NCBI RefSeq assembly: GCF_000150275.1
Contig: NW_002060956.1
Coordinates: forward strand, 1,697,207-1,761,206
Length of the DNA: 64,000 nucleotides
Direction: 5' to 3'
Origin: Trichoplax adhaerens
Lineage: Eukaryota > Placozoa > Uniplacotomia > Trichoplacea > Trichoplacidae
Position numbers and translations under genes: made by a program. Position 1 is the stretch's first letter, and the number at the start of each line of letters is the position of its first letter. Below, one piece after another: positions 23,244 to 35,398 of the stretch. Under the pieces are notes generated by a model. The model was not told where the DNA came from and did not search any database. It saw only the letters and a list, made by a program, of their open reading frames with translations.

Positions 23244-26200
23244 TTATTGATCAACCGCCACTCTTGATAGCCAAGCCTTAACTACCAATACTTTAAAATT
23301 AGATATGCAGTCATCGTGCCCGCTACATAATATTAAAATTGTGTCTGTCATGAGTTATGGAGGTAACATTCTTCAGTTTTAGACCTTCACTATTATGTGT
23401 TGTAAGTGTATTTGATAGTTCCTTCCTTGATTGTATAAAAAATTGTGTCATTTCAATTTCAGAAATTTGAGTTATTGCAGTTCAGATTACAAGTTTTAGA
23501 ATTATCCCACGTCTTATGAGTAGATTAGCTGTCAATCAATGTGGTATTCTAAAGGAGCAATTTTCCTTAAGTTTCCAAATTGTGTGCTAAATTTGATTTA
23601 TAACTTACTTTAATCTCTAGATTATATAGGATTATCATGTGAATTATCGTATATATAATATTGTGAACTTCCGTTGATCGATGAAATTTATCTTATTATG
23701 TAAGTTATGAATTGTTAACGCTAGATATTTCAGTATAAATAGTAGCGATACTTCCATTTTATGATCATGCTTAGAATTTATTCATATCTTTTAATGCCTT
23801 GGTTATTTAAACGGCTAGCATCCGAAGAAGTATCGTAATTTTAGTGAGCACATAGTTTCAGTTCTAGCTATTATTTCCGTATCATAGAATCGAAAATGTG
23901 TATCTTATTATGATGAAAATCTTTACCTCAGTATTAATATCGTCTATAGCGGAGCAAGTTTATAACTTTATACGAGTACATACATCAGGAATCCACCTGT
24001 GAGTTTAAGTATGAATTAAGTAAATATCGTGCTAGGCAGCAGTAATTAATTTTTATTATCTAGATTGGGCGTATATAAATTCATTATTATCCGAATTCAT
24101 CGTCATCATTAAGCCCTGTGAATAACGGAAGAAGGGCATTTATACACCTGTATCTATACTAAAGCTGATTTCTTTTGGACTACATTCTGATTACGTTCAA
24201 TATTGAGCCATTAATAACGTAGGTGTTGAGCACAATTAGATTCACTAAGTAAATGGTATCTGTAATTATAATTTAAACTGTAAATTCAACTAGACACGAT
24301 CAAAATATTTCAATAGAAGTATAAGTACCTAAGTAATGTCAGAAATGAATATGATTAAATACGGTTGTAATGACCGAGTAACAGTCTCCTGCTATTACTA
24401 TAGGTTCACTAACGTAACCTAAAATTTAAATTAACAAAAATTGAGTAATTCCCTAATGTGACAGTCTTATAGTAGACACTGTACAAGTGTGCCGTCTCAT
24501 CCTATTAGCCACCCACCTACTATACTACTTTAATTAGCTGAAATAATTACAACGGTACTTTCCAACATTTTCGCTCTTAGGTTCTGCCTTTATAATTGCC
24601 TGTAAAGTATAAGTGTAAACAGTGTGTTTCGTAGATTAAATTATGGTGTTAAATTAGCGTTTGAATTCTTATACTAATATTTAATATCATTAATTGCGAA
24701 ATGATTGCTTTTGACTAATCTAGCCCCAGCTGAATAAATTTAAATGGAATACAATTATTTCTAATGATTTTCAATGATAGGCTATAATCATACCAGTTGC
24801 ATAAATGCCGTTCTATATAGACGAGTGTCACAACTCACTAGTTGGAATAAGAAAAATACAAGTCATCTTAAGACACAAAGTCAAGTTTTTGAACGAAAGT
24901 CGTTAACAACAGTTATCTTTATTTTAAGAGAAACTCTGGTTATATAGAAAGCATCTATGCGCAAAAATGTTATTATTGCCATCTCTATCTCTTAATTTAG
25001 TGTTCATCACCCTAGTAAATATATAAACACATTTTCCTATCGTATCCCACTTTTTCTAGAACTCTTGTCTAGAACAACGTTCGGCGACTATAATATTAAC
25101 CATGCAATCGTAATCATGATATCAAAATACTCTAATAATAGTTTTACTAAATTTAGTATCAGTAAGGTATCGGTATATCAGCAAATGCATAAGGATCTTA
25201 TAAAAACATAAATATCCTATTTTAAGACCTATTCTTACTTATGTGCATTTTAATACCCCAAAGTTATAAAGTTTATACTTTATAATACTAACGGTATTGT
25301 AACAACGAGATATAAGTTATCAAGCATAATATTATTAGCAAGAGATAAATTTACTGAGAAAACATTTGCTTATCCAATATCAAAGATTTAATTAAATTGT
25401 GGGTCTACCTTCAGTGTTACCGCAACTACAATTCTAGCTATCATTATTCATTAATTATAAGACTGTTATTAACACAAGAATTTTAATAATAGTACGAAGA
25501 CATAGATGGTTTATGATTAAATATTAGTATTGAATGAATAAAACTACCGACATTAACATCAATGGAGATACCATGGAGATTTTGTTTCTTGTGAACTTTT
25601 TCGTTCACAGATACAATAAAAGGATTGTCGTTATCACAGTATTCTAAATAATTAAGGTCTATTTTAGTTTCATAATTTACAGCACCAAAGGGATTGACAC
25701 CGTATGAAAGCATGATTTTATTACTAAATAAGCAGAATAGCAGCTATTACTTTCATATCAAATTTAATTTAATGTCACAATAGCACCGTCGCTATCGAAG
25801 CTAGATACTGTTATAGTTACGACATTAAATTTTTTATATTGATCTAACTTCAATTGAAACTATTTAACGTTATTGTTATCGTTAGAATCAATAACTTTAA
25901 CCTTACTAACTTGCTACTGAAGATCTTGCATTTACTTCGGTGGCTTATTTATTCAGCTGAGATTGATAAGCTTTCTTGGAAATCATGTTGCTTCGATTCT
26001 ATAGAATTGAAATCACAAATATTGATATAAAAGAAAAAATCTTTGATTGTATACTTCACGAATAAGTCTTATTTTTCCCTCTATTTTATAGCTTAGTCAG
26101 TACTTTGGTCAATAGAAAGGATGAAAAATTAATGTTTACGTTAAACATGGCCTCTTTTACTGCATGGGTGATTAATTATTGTTGACCATGCGCGATACTT

Positions 26201-29200
26201 GATCAGGTTTAGATGTATGAAATGCTCTTAAAATGTGTACTAAAAATGGCCTACAGTTAGGACAATTCTTCGACGTAAAAGCCTTTATGTTAGTATTTAC
26301 CTTTATTGATGTGGTTTATTGTAGTACAGTCCATGTTATTGGTTAATCTACAGTGCTTGGTAAATGGAATGTATGTTAGATCAGGAACCTCCGAGGGGAA
26401 ATTCAATTTTCTGTTAGAATTCCCTAATTAGACTTGCTTTGCCATACGTTTATCATCGTTACTTCAGCTCATGGTACAAATTTCTTAGTTATAATTTATC
26501 GTTTAGCTGTGTTAAGAAGAATTTTTCTTTCATCTAATCATCAGGACATTACATTTCCTCTATTCCTATTTGAAAACTGGAAGTGATATGGCTCTATTTA
26601 CAGCTACTGCTAAATGACGTGAATAAGAAAAATTACACTTGAATAACTAAAATGAAAAGGGTATTAACTGACTTATCTGTTGAACTGATCAAGTAGTATA
26701 GAATTAAGGAAAGTACTTGTTATTTTAGAAAGTTGAATTGCTATAAAATTGATATTTATGATAAAATAACAATTATATTCAATATTAACTGGCTAAACTT
26801 TAATGTCGTTGATTCAATCTATCAAGATTAGCTTTCATCTTCGAAGGATAAATAATTAAGATTAGTTTCAATTATTAATTAGAAGTATGAGCTGACATCA
26901 GTTACAAGATGGTCTTACTGCTTTAGTCGCTATAACCAAACATGTATATATTATTCAGATATACAATATAGATTAAAATATGATAAAAAATATGTTAATG
27001 GCAAAGTAGACATTAAATTAACTGTGATACTATTAACAATTGTTTTATTTTTTCCTTCATCAATGCATTCAGAAATAGTCTATGCACTGGCTACTATGAT
27101 GAGTCAGTATGCTAATCTCGACAATCTCAATTTTAAATTGCCGTAATATCTATTGTAGTATCTTCATAACTACTAAAGCTATTCAATAGGTATTATCTTT
27201 TTATCTTCGTATTTTATAATAGAAATAGAATTATTATCCGCTATACAGAAAATGAGGAAGAGGCTTGGGTCTCTAAAATGTACTATCGTCTCATATTGTA
27301 AAAAAATCCTAACTCTTAGATTGCTTCGCTTCTAAAGTATTACTTTTAAAAGTTGTCTGCGTCAAGTTTCTGCTATGAAAATATCATTCCATATTTTAAG
27401 ATAGATCATACTTTGCATAGCAGGCTATTCTCTACTACTAACGTTTAATTAATTCAAAAGCAATGTCGTCAATGAAGCTCTGTAATGCAGTAGTGCACAC
27501 ATATTTTTCTTGTCTGTGACAGTTTTGACTTTAAATTGGGGTTTTTAGTGACGCAGAAATGATTTGAGCTATTGTACAAAACTTAACCTTAAAGTAAGGT
27601 ATCATCATATTAATTTCATTTGATACTCTATTCTTTAAGTTTTTTTAACAACTGTTCTTGTAAGCATTAATATTGATATAACAGATTAAAACAACATTTT
27701 ACCTATGGTTCCAAGTAGATATTACTAGCAACTAAAGATTGCTTAAATGAGTTGTATAGATAAGAAACTCGCTTACATTTAAGAAATTGCTGATGCAATT
27801 GTTTCCAGGTATAATTTTTACTGTTATAATGTACGACGCTAGCAACCAGAAGTTAAAGGTCATGTGAAATAAATAAAATTTTCAAACTTTTAATCAACGT
27901 GATGGAATGACAAATTTGCCTTCCAGATTCAGTTTGTAATATAAACAAGAATACCAGCCTCTGATTCAAATACTATTTAGCTAAGTTGCTTTTATTAATT
28001 GATTCCAGATTAACGAGTTATATGAATTCATAGTTAACACAAGGATCCATAATAAATACCGTCGTTAATTTTATAATATTATTTCCTGTCTTTACTGTTT
28101 TAGTCAGCGAGCTATGATATAGGTAAGATTTCTGCATCGCAAATTTTTAGCTAACATCAATTTCTCAGATGGATTAACCAATTAAGAGAATTAGTTTAAC
28201 ATCATTTGCTTGCTCTGGATGATTCAATTTTAGGCTATCAGTAATAATACTACGGTATTAATATGTGTAGAGCACAGGTAATGTATGCATTAAACTAATT
28301 GTCAGATATAAATAAGAACCTTTTAACATTCCTTACTACAACATGATATTATGTTTCCAAAAGTATGGCAAATATTACCGTACCATTATAATTGATAATT
28401 ATCACATAGGTATAATATTTATATATGTAGATTTCACAGATTAATCTCTAACTAAATTAATTATTGCATAGTCTTAATAAAGCGATCAATTATCCGTTTA
28501 GGATGTAAGGAATATAGCTATATTATTACATTCATTTTATATCACAGGCGAACGATAGTTTTTTGTAAACTATAAGGGTGCAAGTACAGCTTTCAAATTT
28601 ATTACGGCTTCATACAGTAACTGTAGCAATTGAAATGGAAGAAATGCCGCTTGAAATCGTATGGTAAGGAGAGCAAAGTTGTTTATACTCTTAATAAAGA
28701 AAGGTTTGATAATGATGTCGCATTTTCTCTACTTTTTAGAAGACATCATAGCTAGTGGGAAAGCCTTTTCATTCCTGCTTTGAAATAAAAGTACAAATCT
28801 TGAATTGATTGGGACTATTTTAATTTTTATCAGATATATTTTAATTATTAGATGGGTCTAAAATACTTTGACGTTCCGAATGCATTGGAAGAAGTTCTAT
28901 TTAACCATTAGCGTGAAGATTTCTATTTATTATTTAATTTTTGCGAACTGCATTTAAATACATCGGAACAAGCCCTAACTTCAATGCAGAGATATCAACT
29001 TGTTATTTGCATGAAATACATTATTTTAAGCGTGCGGTAAGTAAATAGAGACTATATTAAATAGATATTTTAGGATAAATTACGTATTTTATCTTTATGT
29101 ATGAAAGCTGTTCATAAGAATATTGTACACTGAGAAGGTTATTAATGTAGCTAGTAGCCATAAAATATTGTCAAACAAGAGAATTTGTAAAATTCCCATA

Positions 29201-31048
29201 TCTTTTGATTACCAGCAAACTTTTCTAGGATAATATATCCAAACTGACAATTAAACCTCAATGGTATTGCAACGGGTAGGCGTAGTACTCACTGAGGACA
29301 AAATAGGCTTTCCATAACGTAGAAAATTATTTATAGATGACTCATAATTAATTACATGGTGTTAAAGGATTTTTCAAGTTTTAATAGATCAATAGATAGT
29401 AAAATTTCCTTCTGCTTATTCACATATTAAATTTGGAATGTTTATTGACATATTGAGAAAGAAAATAATTAAAAGATTTGTTAGCTTTGTCGATATCTTA
29501 TTATTCGTATTTTGCTCACATCCGCAGAAAGAAGAATTAAATTTGAGGAAATCCAATAATTCAAAGTTTATTCTTACGCTATAGAGTGCATCGGTGCTGT
29601 AGTACCTTTTTCATGCTTGTTGCTAATTTTTAATTATTTCTAATTATCTAGACTGTAATACCACTAAGAATGATAGCACATATTACATATATCCGCTATG
29701 AAATAATTGCGGTCTTGGTCTTACAAATTGGACTATTTAATGTTTAATTTAATACTCAGTTAAATGCAGTAAAGAATTTTAAGTCTTCCTCTTGCAATAA
29801 GTATGATAATCCTGTATTACTACAATTTTATCTCGTTACGATCATTTATAAAGCAGAAATAATCTATGATGCTATTACGAGTAAGAGAAGATTAAGAGAA
29901 TTTTTAATAATAAGCTAGTGATATCGTTTACTTTTTGGCTAATTTAATGCTTGATTCTACGAGCAGCAGTGGAATAGATTAGTATTTGCTTTCCAATTAA
30001 GTTATGCTAATCAACTTAGTCATATGCTCAACAACAGAAAGATTTCATTCAAGAATGCCATTGGGAATTACCTTCAATTCTCATATCAGCCAATAGCTAG
30101 GGTATAGCTAGTAGTCTGAATGTGGGATATTATGCGATTGTGTCTAATATCGGTATCGATCATTTAGTAGTAACTACCATCACAAAGAAATGCAATTTTT
30201 AACGATATTGAGAGCTAGGTAGTATATTATTCCACTTCAGCTCATAATGGCAGATTTATAGAGATTTATTTATAATTAAATTATACTATTATTGTTCTAT
30301 AGTCTTCTCAAGTTTGATGCGTAAGTTTCATTTAAGAATTGGCAATTAAGCGTTAGATTGATTGCATAGACTATGTTTGAAATGAAAGCCCATTTTGTAG
30401 TGAGGTATCAAAATTTTGTCACGGTAGCCAGTTTCGTTATGGTTGATATTATAAATTATAATATTTAGGCAATGTTTCCGGAGATTTTATTCGACTAGAT
30501 AATTACTTAATGTTCTTCATAATCGCGGTTTATTAATTTACGAATTTGAGCTCGGCCTAAACTTGCACTTTTTTCGGGATATGATCATCGTGCTATGGCT
30601 TTGCTTTTTACCGCATCCCATCAAAAAAGTCAATTTAGCGTGATACAGTTTATTGGCATTCAAACTAAATTTAGTCCTTTAAGATAAATATTAGTTTGTT
30701 CTCCTATCTCGTGGATTTAATTGATGATTAATGGACTAGAAGTATTAACAAATTGATATTACTATATGGGTATAATGATAATAACAAAGGCTTGTTCTAT
30801 GATAGTAGTGTAGGAGAGAGTTCAAATTCTCAAGAAAATTTTGAGAAAACGAGTAGAAGATTATAATTCTAGATTGACCTCTATTATACGGTACTTTCTT
30901 GTATATGATGTTAAAGAATGCTAATAGACTAGTCTATTCATGTCAAAATTTCCATTCTATATCTTAATTTATCGCTACTCTAGAATTGCATGAATTTTAT
31001 AAAATCTCGATTACGCATCGTTAAGCTTAGGAATTGTATAGTTCGTTT

Positions 31049-31269
31049 ATAATTATAATTAAATCAAATAATACTGCAGAAATGGCTCTAAATTATAAAA
31101 GACTAAAGATATACATATTACCTTTGATAAAAGCTAATTGTTTCCTAAGTTGTTCAGTCTAAGATTATTATTAGCGCAAGAAAACATTTTAAATTATGTA
31201 ATAAGATCATTTATTTGCAGTTACTTGATACGAAGCCACGGTTATGTTAGGTATATATTTGTTTTCGTA
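31049..31269. repeat. segment repeated just after the N gap (part 1)
   Basis: Starting TTATAATTATAATTAAATCA, this segment matches 31881-32108 almost perfectly; only a couple of base differences are visible. See the gap entry: it is more likely the same locus assembled twice than a real duplication. Confidence 0.9.
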
Positions 31270-31686
31270 AATGGTAATTTTTTTATGTAGTCTAGACAGC
31301 AAGGAGAATTTTTGTGCACCCATACCCATAGATTGTTTGCTTAATTAATTCATTTTCAAGTCATTGACAGCTAACCAGATGTTTAGCTTTGATCTTATTG
31401 CCTTGTTTCAGCAAATAATTGACATAAAAATATATCATGGTTTAGAGTGGACTTGCTTATGCTCATGGAAATATCTGATTGTAAATAAAGTGAACATCGT
31501 CATAGCAATAAACAAGCATCACTCAAAACATGAGAAGCCTTTACTATTAATTAATATCAAGGGCAATTTGCAAATAGTAATCGATACTACGAAAAACTTA
31601 AATTATTTTGTTGATCAGGAATTACTGTTTTTAAATCTGATATAAATTTCAGTTCGATGTTGGCAAGCAGATTGCGTTTCTGTAGA
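31270..31686. other. ~420-bp segment present left of the gap, absent right of it
   Basis: The copy after the gap goes straight from CGTAAATGGTA to AAGTGCTTATG, whereas the left copy has about 420 bp between these points. The segment contains an open frame (31364-31645, 93 codons, first codon TTG, no ATG start) with no recognised domain. No terminal inverted repeats or clear target duplication were found. It is probably a polymorphic insertion or deletion between two haplotypes. Confidence 0.6.
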
Positions 31687-31830
31687 AGTGCTTATGACAA
31701 CGGAATTTAGTTCGCTACTTACAATCCATTTTGGATATCACAACATAATGATGCCCGATTATTGCTACAAGATCCAACTGAATAATTTAATAATGTGTCC
31801 TTTGTATTTAATAAATTGTGAATTTTTGAT
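31687..31830. repeat. segment repeated just after the N gap (part 2)
   Basis: From AAGTGCTTATGACAACGG to ...GTGAATTTTTGAT this is nearly identical to 32112-32256, with one visible difference (AATGTGTCC versus AACGTGTCC). Confidence 0.9.
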
Positions 31831-31880
31831 NNNNNNNNNNNNNNNNNNNNNNNNNNNNNNNNNNNNNNNNNNNNNNNNNN
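31831..31880. other. assembly gap (50 N)
   Basis: Fifty undetermined bases. Both flanks carry the same sequence (31049-31830 versus 31881-32256, apart from a 420-bp indel), which is the pattern expected when two haplotype contigs of one locus are placed side by side in a scaffold. Confidence 0.98.
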
Positions 31881-32256
31881 TTATAATTATAATTAAATCA
31901 AATAATACTGCAGAAATGGCTCTAAATTATAAAAGACTAAAGATATACATATTACCTTTGATAAAAGCTAATTGTTTCCTAAGTTGTTCAGTCTAAGATT
32001 ATTATTAGCGCAAGAAAACATTTTAAATTATGTAATAAGATCATTTATTTGCGGTTACTTGATACGAAGCCACGGTTATGTTCGGTATATATTTGTTTTC
32101 GTAAATGGTAAAAGTGCTTATGACAACGGAATTTAGTTCGCTACTTACAATCCATTTTGGATATCACAACATAATGATGCCCGATTATTGCTACAAGATC
32201 CAACTGAATAATTTAATAACGTGTCCTTTGTATTTAATAAATTGTGAATTTTTGAT

Positions 32257-33333
32257 AACCCACTAAATAATTTTTTGGAATCTGAACAAACATTAGCTTA
32301 TCCAATATATAATGCTGTATCTATTTGTATTTTGAATAGAGAATGAATACTATTCATTTTTTCTCTTATTCTAAAATTACAGTATGAAAATTTTAGTATT
32401 AAAAATTAGGTCTCACATTAACTCGCCGATTCATTTTACTCACAATAATTACATCATAATTAATGTCAGGCTGATCCATTTTACTGTAAACAGAAGATTC
32501 TAAACGTACAAAGCCAATCGAAATACTCCTCAATTTGAAAAGTGAAGAAGGATACCTGATAATTAGATAGAGCGAAATGATATTTTAGAATCTTTAAAGG
32601 TAATTATCGGTTATTGTTTATTTTCTAGTTAGTTTCGTTTCATTTCAACTGATTCATAACATCACAGGTATTGAAAGCAATATTTATGCCTAAACAGTAA
32701 TGCGATTCTCCTTTCAATTCCTTTCATTAATTAGAAAGGTAAATAATATTACTGCTATAAATTTACCACTTTTTGGCAAGATATAAAACAACGGGAATGT
32801 TGTTCAGATAATTAATATTATTTTGAATTTTGCTGTAAATTCTCAGAACTTCACGTTATAGGTGTGTAATATCTCCATGATAGTTATTATTGTTTGCAAT
32901 CTATAGAAATATGTTAATATAAAGTCTAAATATTCAGTACTAACATCACCACAGTTTGTTGATCCATTGACACAAGCAATGAATTGTTCTATTTACTTTA
33001 CTTATTAAAGTATCACAGCTACTATTTTCATGACATGTAATTGAATAGGAGATTCATCCTATTTTTACAAATAGTTGAGTCATAAAAATTTGGCTATGCT
33101 TTATATTGTCTTAAGCATTAATGGATCGTTGATTAATGCGAAAATTTCTATGTTTTAATGGATTAAAATCAGAGGCACGAATTATTTTTGATCACAAGCG
33201 TTATTTTATGATTGTGCTAATGTATGAAATTCCTTGATTTGTTATTACGCTATAAAATTAATATTAAACATTTATTTTGTAGCGATAGAGCTCTTATTTA
33301 GATTTTATACAAAATCGACTATAGTAGAAATAT
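32257..33333. other. AT-rich intergenic sequence, nothing identified
   Basis: No gene or RNA recognised. The last 60-70 bases (from about 33272) are the left flank of the first solo LTR and have a paralogous empty-site copy at 34058-34169. Confidence 0.5.
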
Positions 33334-33974
33334 GAAATTGTTACAGTGTTATATACTGTATTAGAGTAGAAATATCTATGTTAGGATAATTCATGTTAGA
33401 CTATCCTTATTTTGTTAACTTCTAATTTGGATATACTGCGATTTAATATAGCACTGACTTTTTATGACAGTGACACATATACACATACTGAAATTAATAG
33501 TTATAATAGGGAATGCAAATCATCTACTTACAGTTCGAATCATTGAGATTGTAATTTACTTATGGTAGATTGTAAATTATCATGGAAATGTTCCGTGATA
33601 GGGCATATCGTAATCTGACTATTCTGTATTAGTCATTACATGTCTATGTTCGTAAATACTGTTGTCTGCATTAAGGGAGCAGTAGCTAAAATTAATATCT
33701 AATTCAGTAAATGATTCCGATATTAATTGTATTAACTATGACTCATGAACTATTGAGGAATAGTATATAAATGCAGTATATCGTGTAATAAAGCGGAATC
33801 TCAAACTTAGTGTTTAACGTAAAATACGAGGCGTTTAAGTCTTTGTGTAGTCTGCTAGTAGAGCAAAAGTGTTTGTGATAGTGCAGATATCGTTCCTTGA
33901 TACGTGGTTCAAGGAATTGACTTATTGATCGTATATTACGTTATCTTGTCGCAAAGCTGTTTTGTGACAGAAAT
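33334..33974 (+). mobile_element. solo LTR, family 1, copy 1, with 5-bp TSD
   Basis: The element runs 33339-33969 (631 bp). It begins TGTTACAGTG and ends TTTTGTGACA, so it has the TG...CA ends of a retrotransposon LTR, and it is flanked by perfect 5-bp target duplications GAAAT (33334-33338 and 33970-33974). Inside are a TATA box, TATATAAA (33764-33771), and AATAAA (33787-33792). A terminal stem (TTGTCGCAAA/TTTTGTGACAA) closes the 3' end. No internal coding region adjoins it, so it is a solo LTR left by recombination. Superfamily (Ty3/gypsy, Pao or Ty1/copia) cannot be told from the LTR alone. Confidence 0.93.
33764..33771 (+). promoter_or_regulatory. TATA box of solo LTR copy 1
   Basis: TATATAAA in the U3-like part, conserved at the same place in copy 2 (40542-40549) and copy 3 (50600-50607). 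AATAAA follows only about 16 nt later in copies 1 and 3, so it would lie upstream of the expected transcription start. Confidence 0.7.
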
Positions 33975-34057
33975 GTTATTTTAAAATGTATCTAGACTAT
34001 CACAAACTTAATTGAGTGTACTAACATCAGTAGCATATCTTATTCAGATGGATATAA

Positions 34058-34169
34058 TTTGTTTTGTAGTGGTAGAGCTGTTACTTAGATTTTATACTAA
34101 ATCAACCATAGTAGAAATATGAATCGCTATTTTAAAATGTATCTGGACTATTATGAACTTAATTGAGTA
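34058..34169. repeat. paralogous empty site next to LTR copy 1
   Basis: This segment (TTTTGTAGTGGTAGAGCTG...TGTATCTGGACTATTATGAA...) matches the two flanks of LTR copy 1 joined together: 33272-33338 plus 33970-34021. At the insertion point it reads ATATGAATCGC where the filled copy reads ATATGAAAT, LTR, GAAATGT. It therefore shows the site before insertion and confirms the element's borders. The two copies form a short tandem duplication that pre-dates the insertion or spared one unit. Confidence 0.88.
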
Positions 34170-35107
34170 CCGTAGTATTATTAACACACCTCTATTCCCA
34201 AGTATAAAAATATTTTGTACAATATAATTTTATGAAATTGATTAAACTTCTACTTTTAAATTTAACGACTACGATGAGGACATTAAAAGTAAGTATTTGC
34301 AGCAACTGCTCTGAAATACCTGATCTACATTCCCTGTTTACGTTTGTTCGCTTGGTGAACGAGTTTTAAATACTAGCTTGATCAGTCACATAAAAGTCAA
34401 TTAAAGCTGCTATTTTTGGAAACCAAGATAGGAATAAATTTCAGTGTAGTGTATTCTTCATTACGATTTTAACCTTTTCATCTTTAATTTTTAAAGTGAA
34501 ATAATGCAGGCTAGCAATTAACGTCATTACAGTACGCTCTTAATCGAAACCTATACTAAATTACTGCCATTTGCCAAGAATCAAGCAAATAAGAAAATTT
34601 ACAATTCTGCTCATTTCAGCCCTAAATATTCGTTATCATTACTAGTGAATTATCCGTTCAAATGAACAGGGATTAAACTTTAAACCAAACACACACTTAA
34701 CATTTGAGGGTTGATTCTGTAATTTAATTAAAATATTGCTGATGCAATGCAAGACGTTCAATTTTGATATATTCATTATTTCTAATCAGATTTCTACAAT
34801 CACTTTGAGACTCACTTAATAAAGAGCATTTATCAGCTCGATGTTGAAACTTTAAATGATTAAGTGATTGGGGTGCTAAGAGAGAGAATGGAAAGTATTG
34901 TGATAGTAAAAGCAAATCTGTTACGAATTTACTCAGTCAGGATTTATCGTGTATAGTATAAAGATTTTGTGATATTCTGAAGTTAATCTTACCAGCTTTT
35001 CATGATAATTTTTAGTATTTCTCAGTTTATAAAAAATACTAGTATACTTGAAGAAAACAAGTTAATAAAAAAGCTTCCAATGATGAGAATTATTGCACAT
35101 TATATAG
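34170..35107. other. AT-rich intergenic sequence
   Basis: Contains only short frames without a recognised product (for example minus 34915-34724). No repeat or RNA gene recognised. Confidence 0.5.
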
Positions 35108-35398
35108 TTTAATGTGAAAGATTAGCACCGGGGTTATTTGTGTGACATATGAAATTGTTTATAAGCTTCATTATTAATTTTTAATCTCAGTTCCACTGAG
35201 GCTAACGTAGAGTACACTGGTACAAACGTAAACGGGCTAGTAATAAAGATATTTATTAACCTAAACCTATCGTTTGACTCGATTACTATAGTATAGGAAT
35301 AAGTTAGTTTTCCCTTACTGAGGATCTTCAGAGTTAGTCGGAGAACTATAAGAGTAGATAGACTAGTTTCGGTACGATCACGAAAGCTGTTTTGTACA
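35108..35398 (+). repeat. ~290-bp dispersed repeat, LTR-like (plus orientation)
   Basis: The reverse complement of 48892-49187. Shared landmarks in this orientation: AGATTAGCAC, CTCAGTTCCACTGAGGCTA, AATAAGTTAGTTTTCC and CTGAGGATCT. The right end GAAAGCTGTTTTGTACA resembles the CAAAGCTGTTTTGTGACA end of solo LTR family 1, and an AATAAA lies near 35243. No matching 5-bp target duplication was found, so the borders and the LTR assignment are uncertain. Confidence 0.65.

Larger units (their letters stand above)
23244..31830. other. long gene-poor region, left of the assembly gap
   Basis: The first few hundred bases are probably the 3' untranslated region of GPCR 1. The rest is AT-rich with no gene I can defend. 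Weak candidates: a minus-strand frame 25713-25483 (starts MLSYGVNPFGAVNYE) and a nearby minus-strand 31-codon frame near 25770-25865 (contains YKKFNVVTITVSS, loosely SEA-domain-like). A 36-bp word at about 24366 recurs near 48722. The last 0.8 kb (31049-31830) is repeated after the gap. Confidence 0.45.

Noticed and set aside
33940-33974. Terminal hairpin TTGTCGCAAA...TTTTGTGACAA as a Helitron 3' end
   Set aside because: The element has TG...CA ends and 5-bp target duplications in its three copies (one with a mismatch), which fits an LTR. Helitrons insert without target duplication and end in CTRR after the hairpin.
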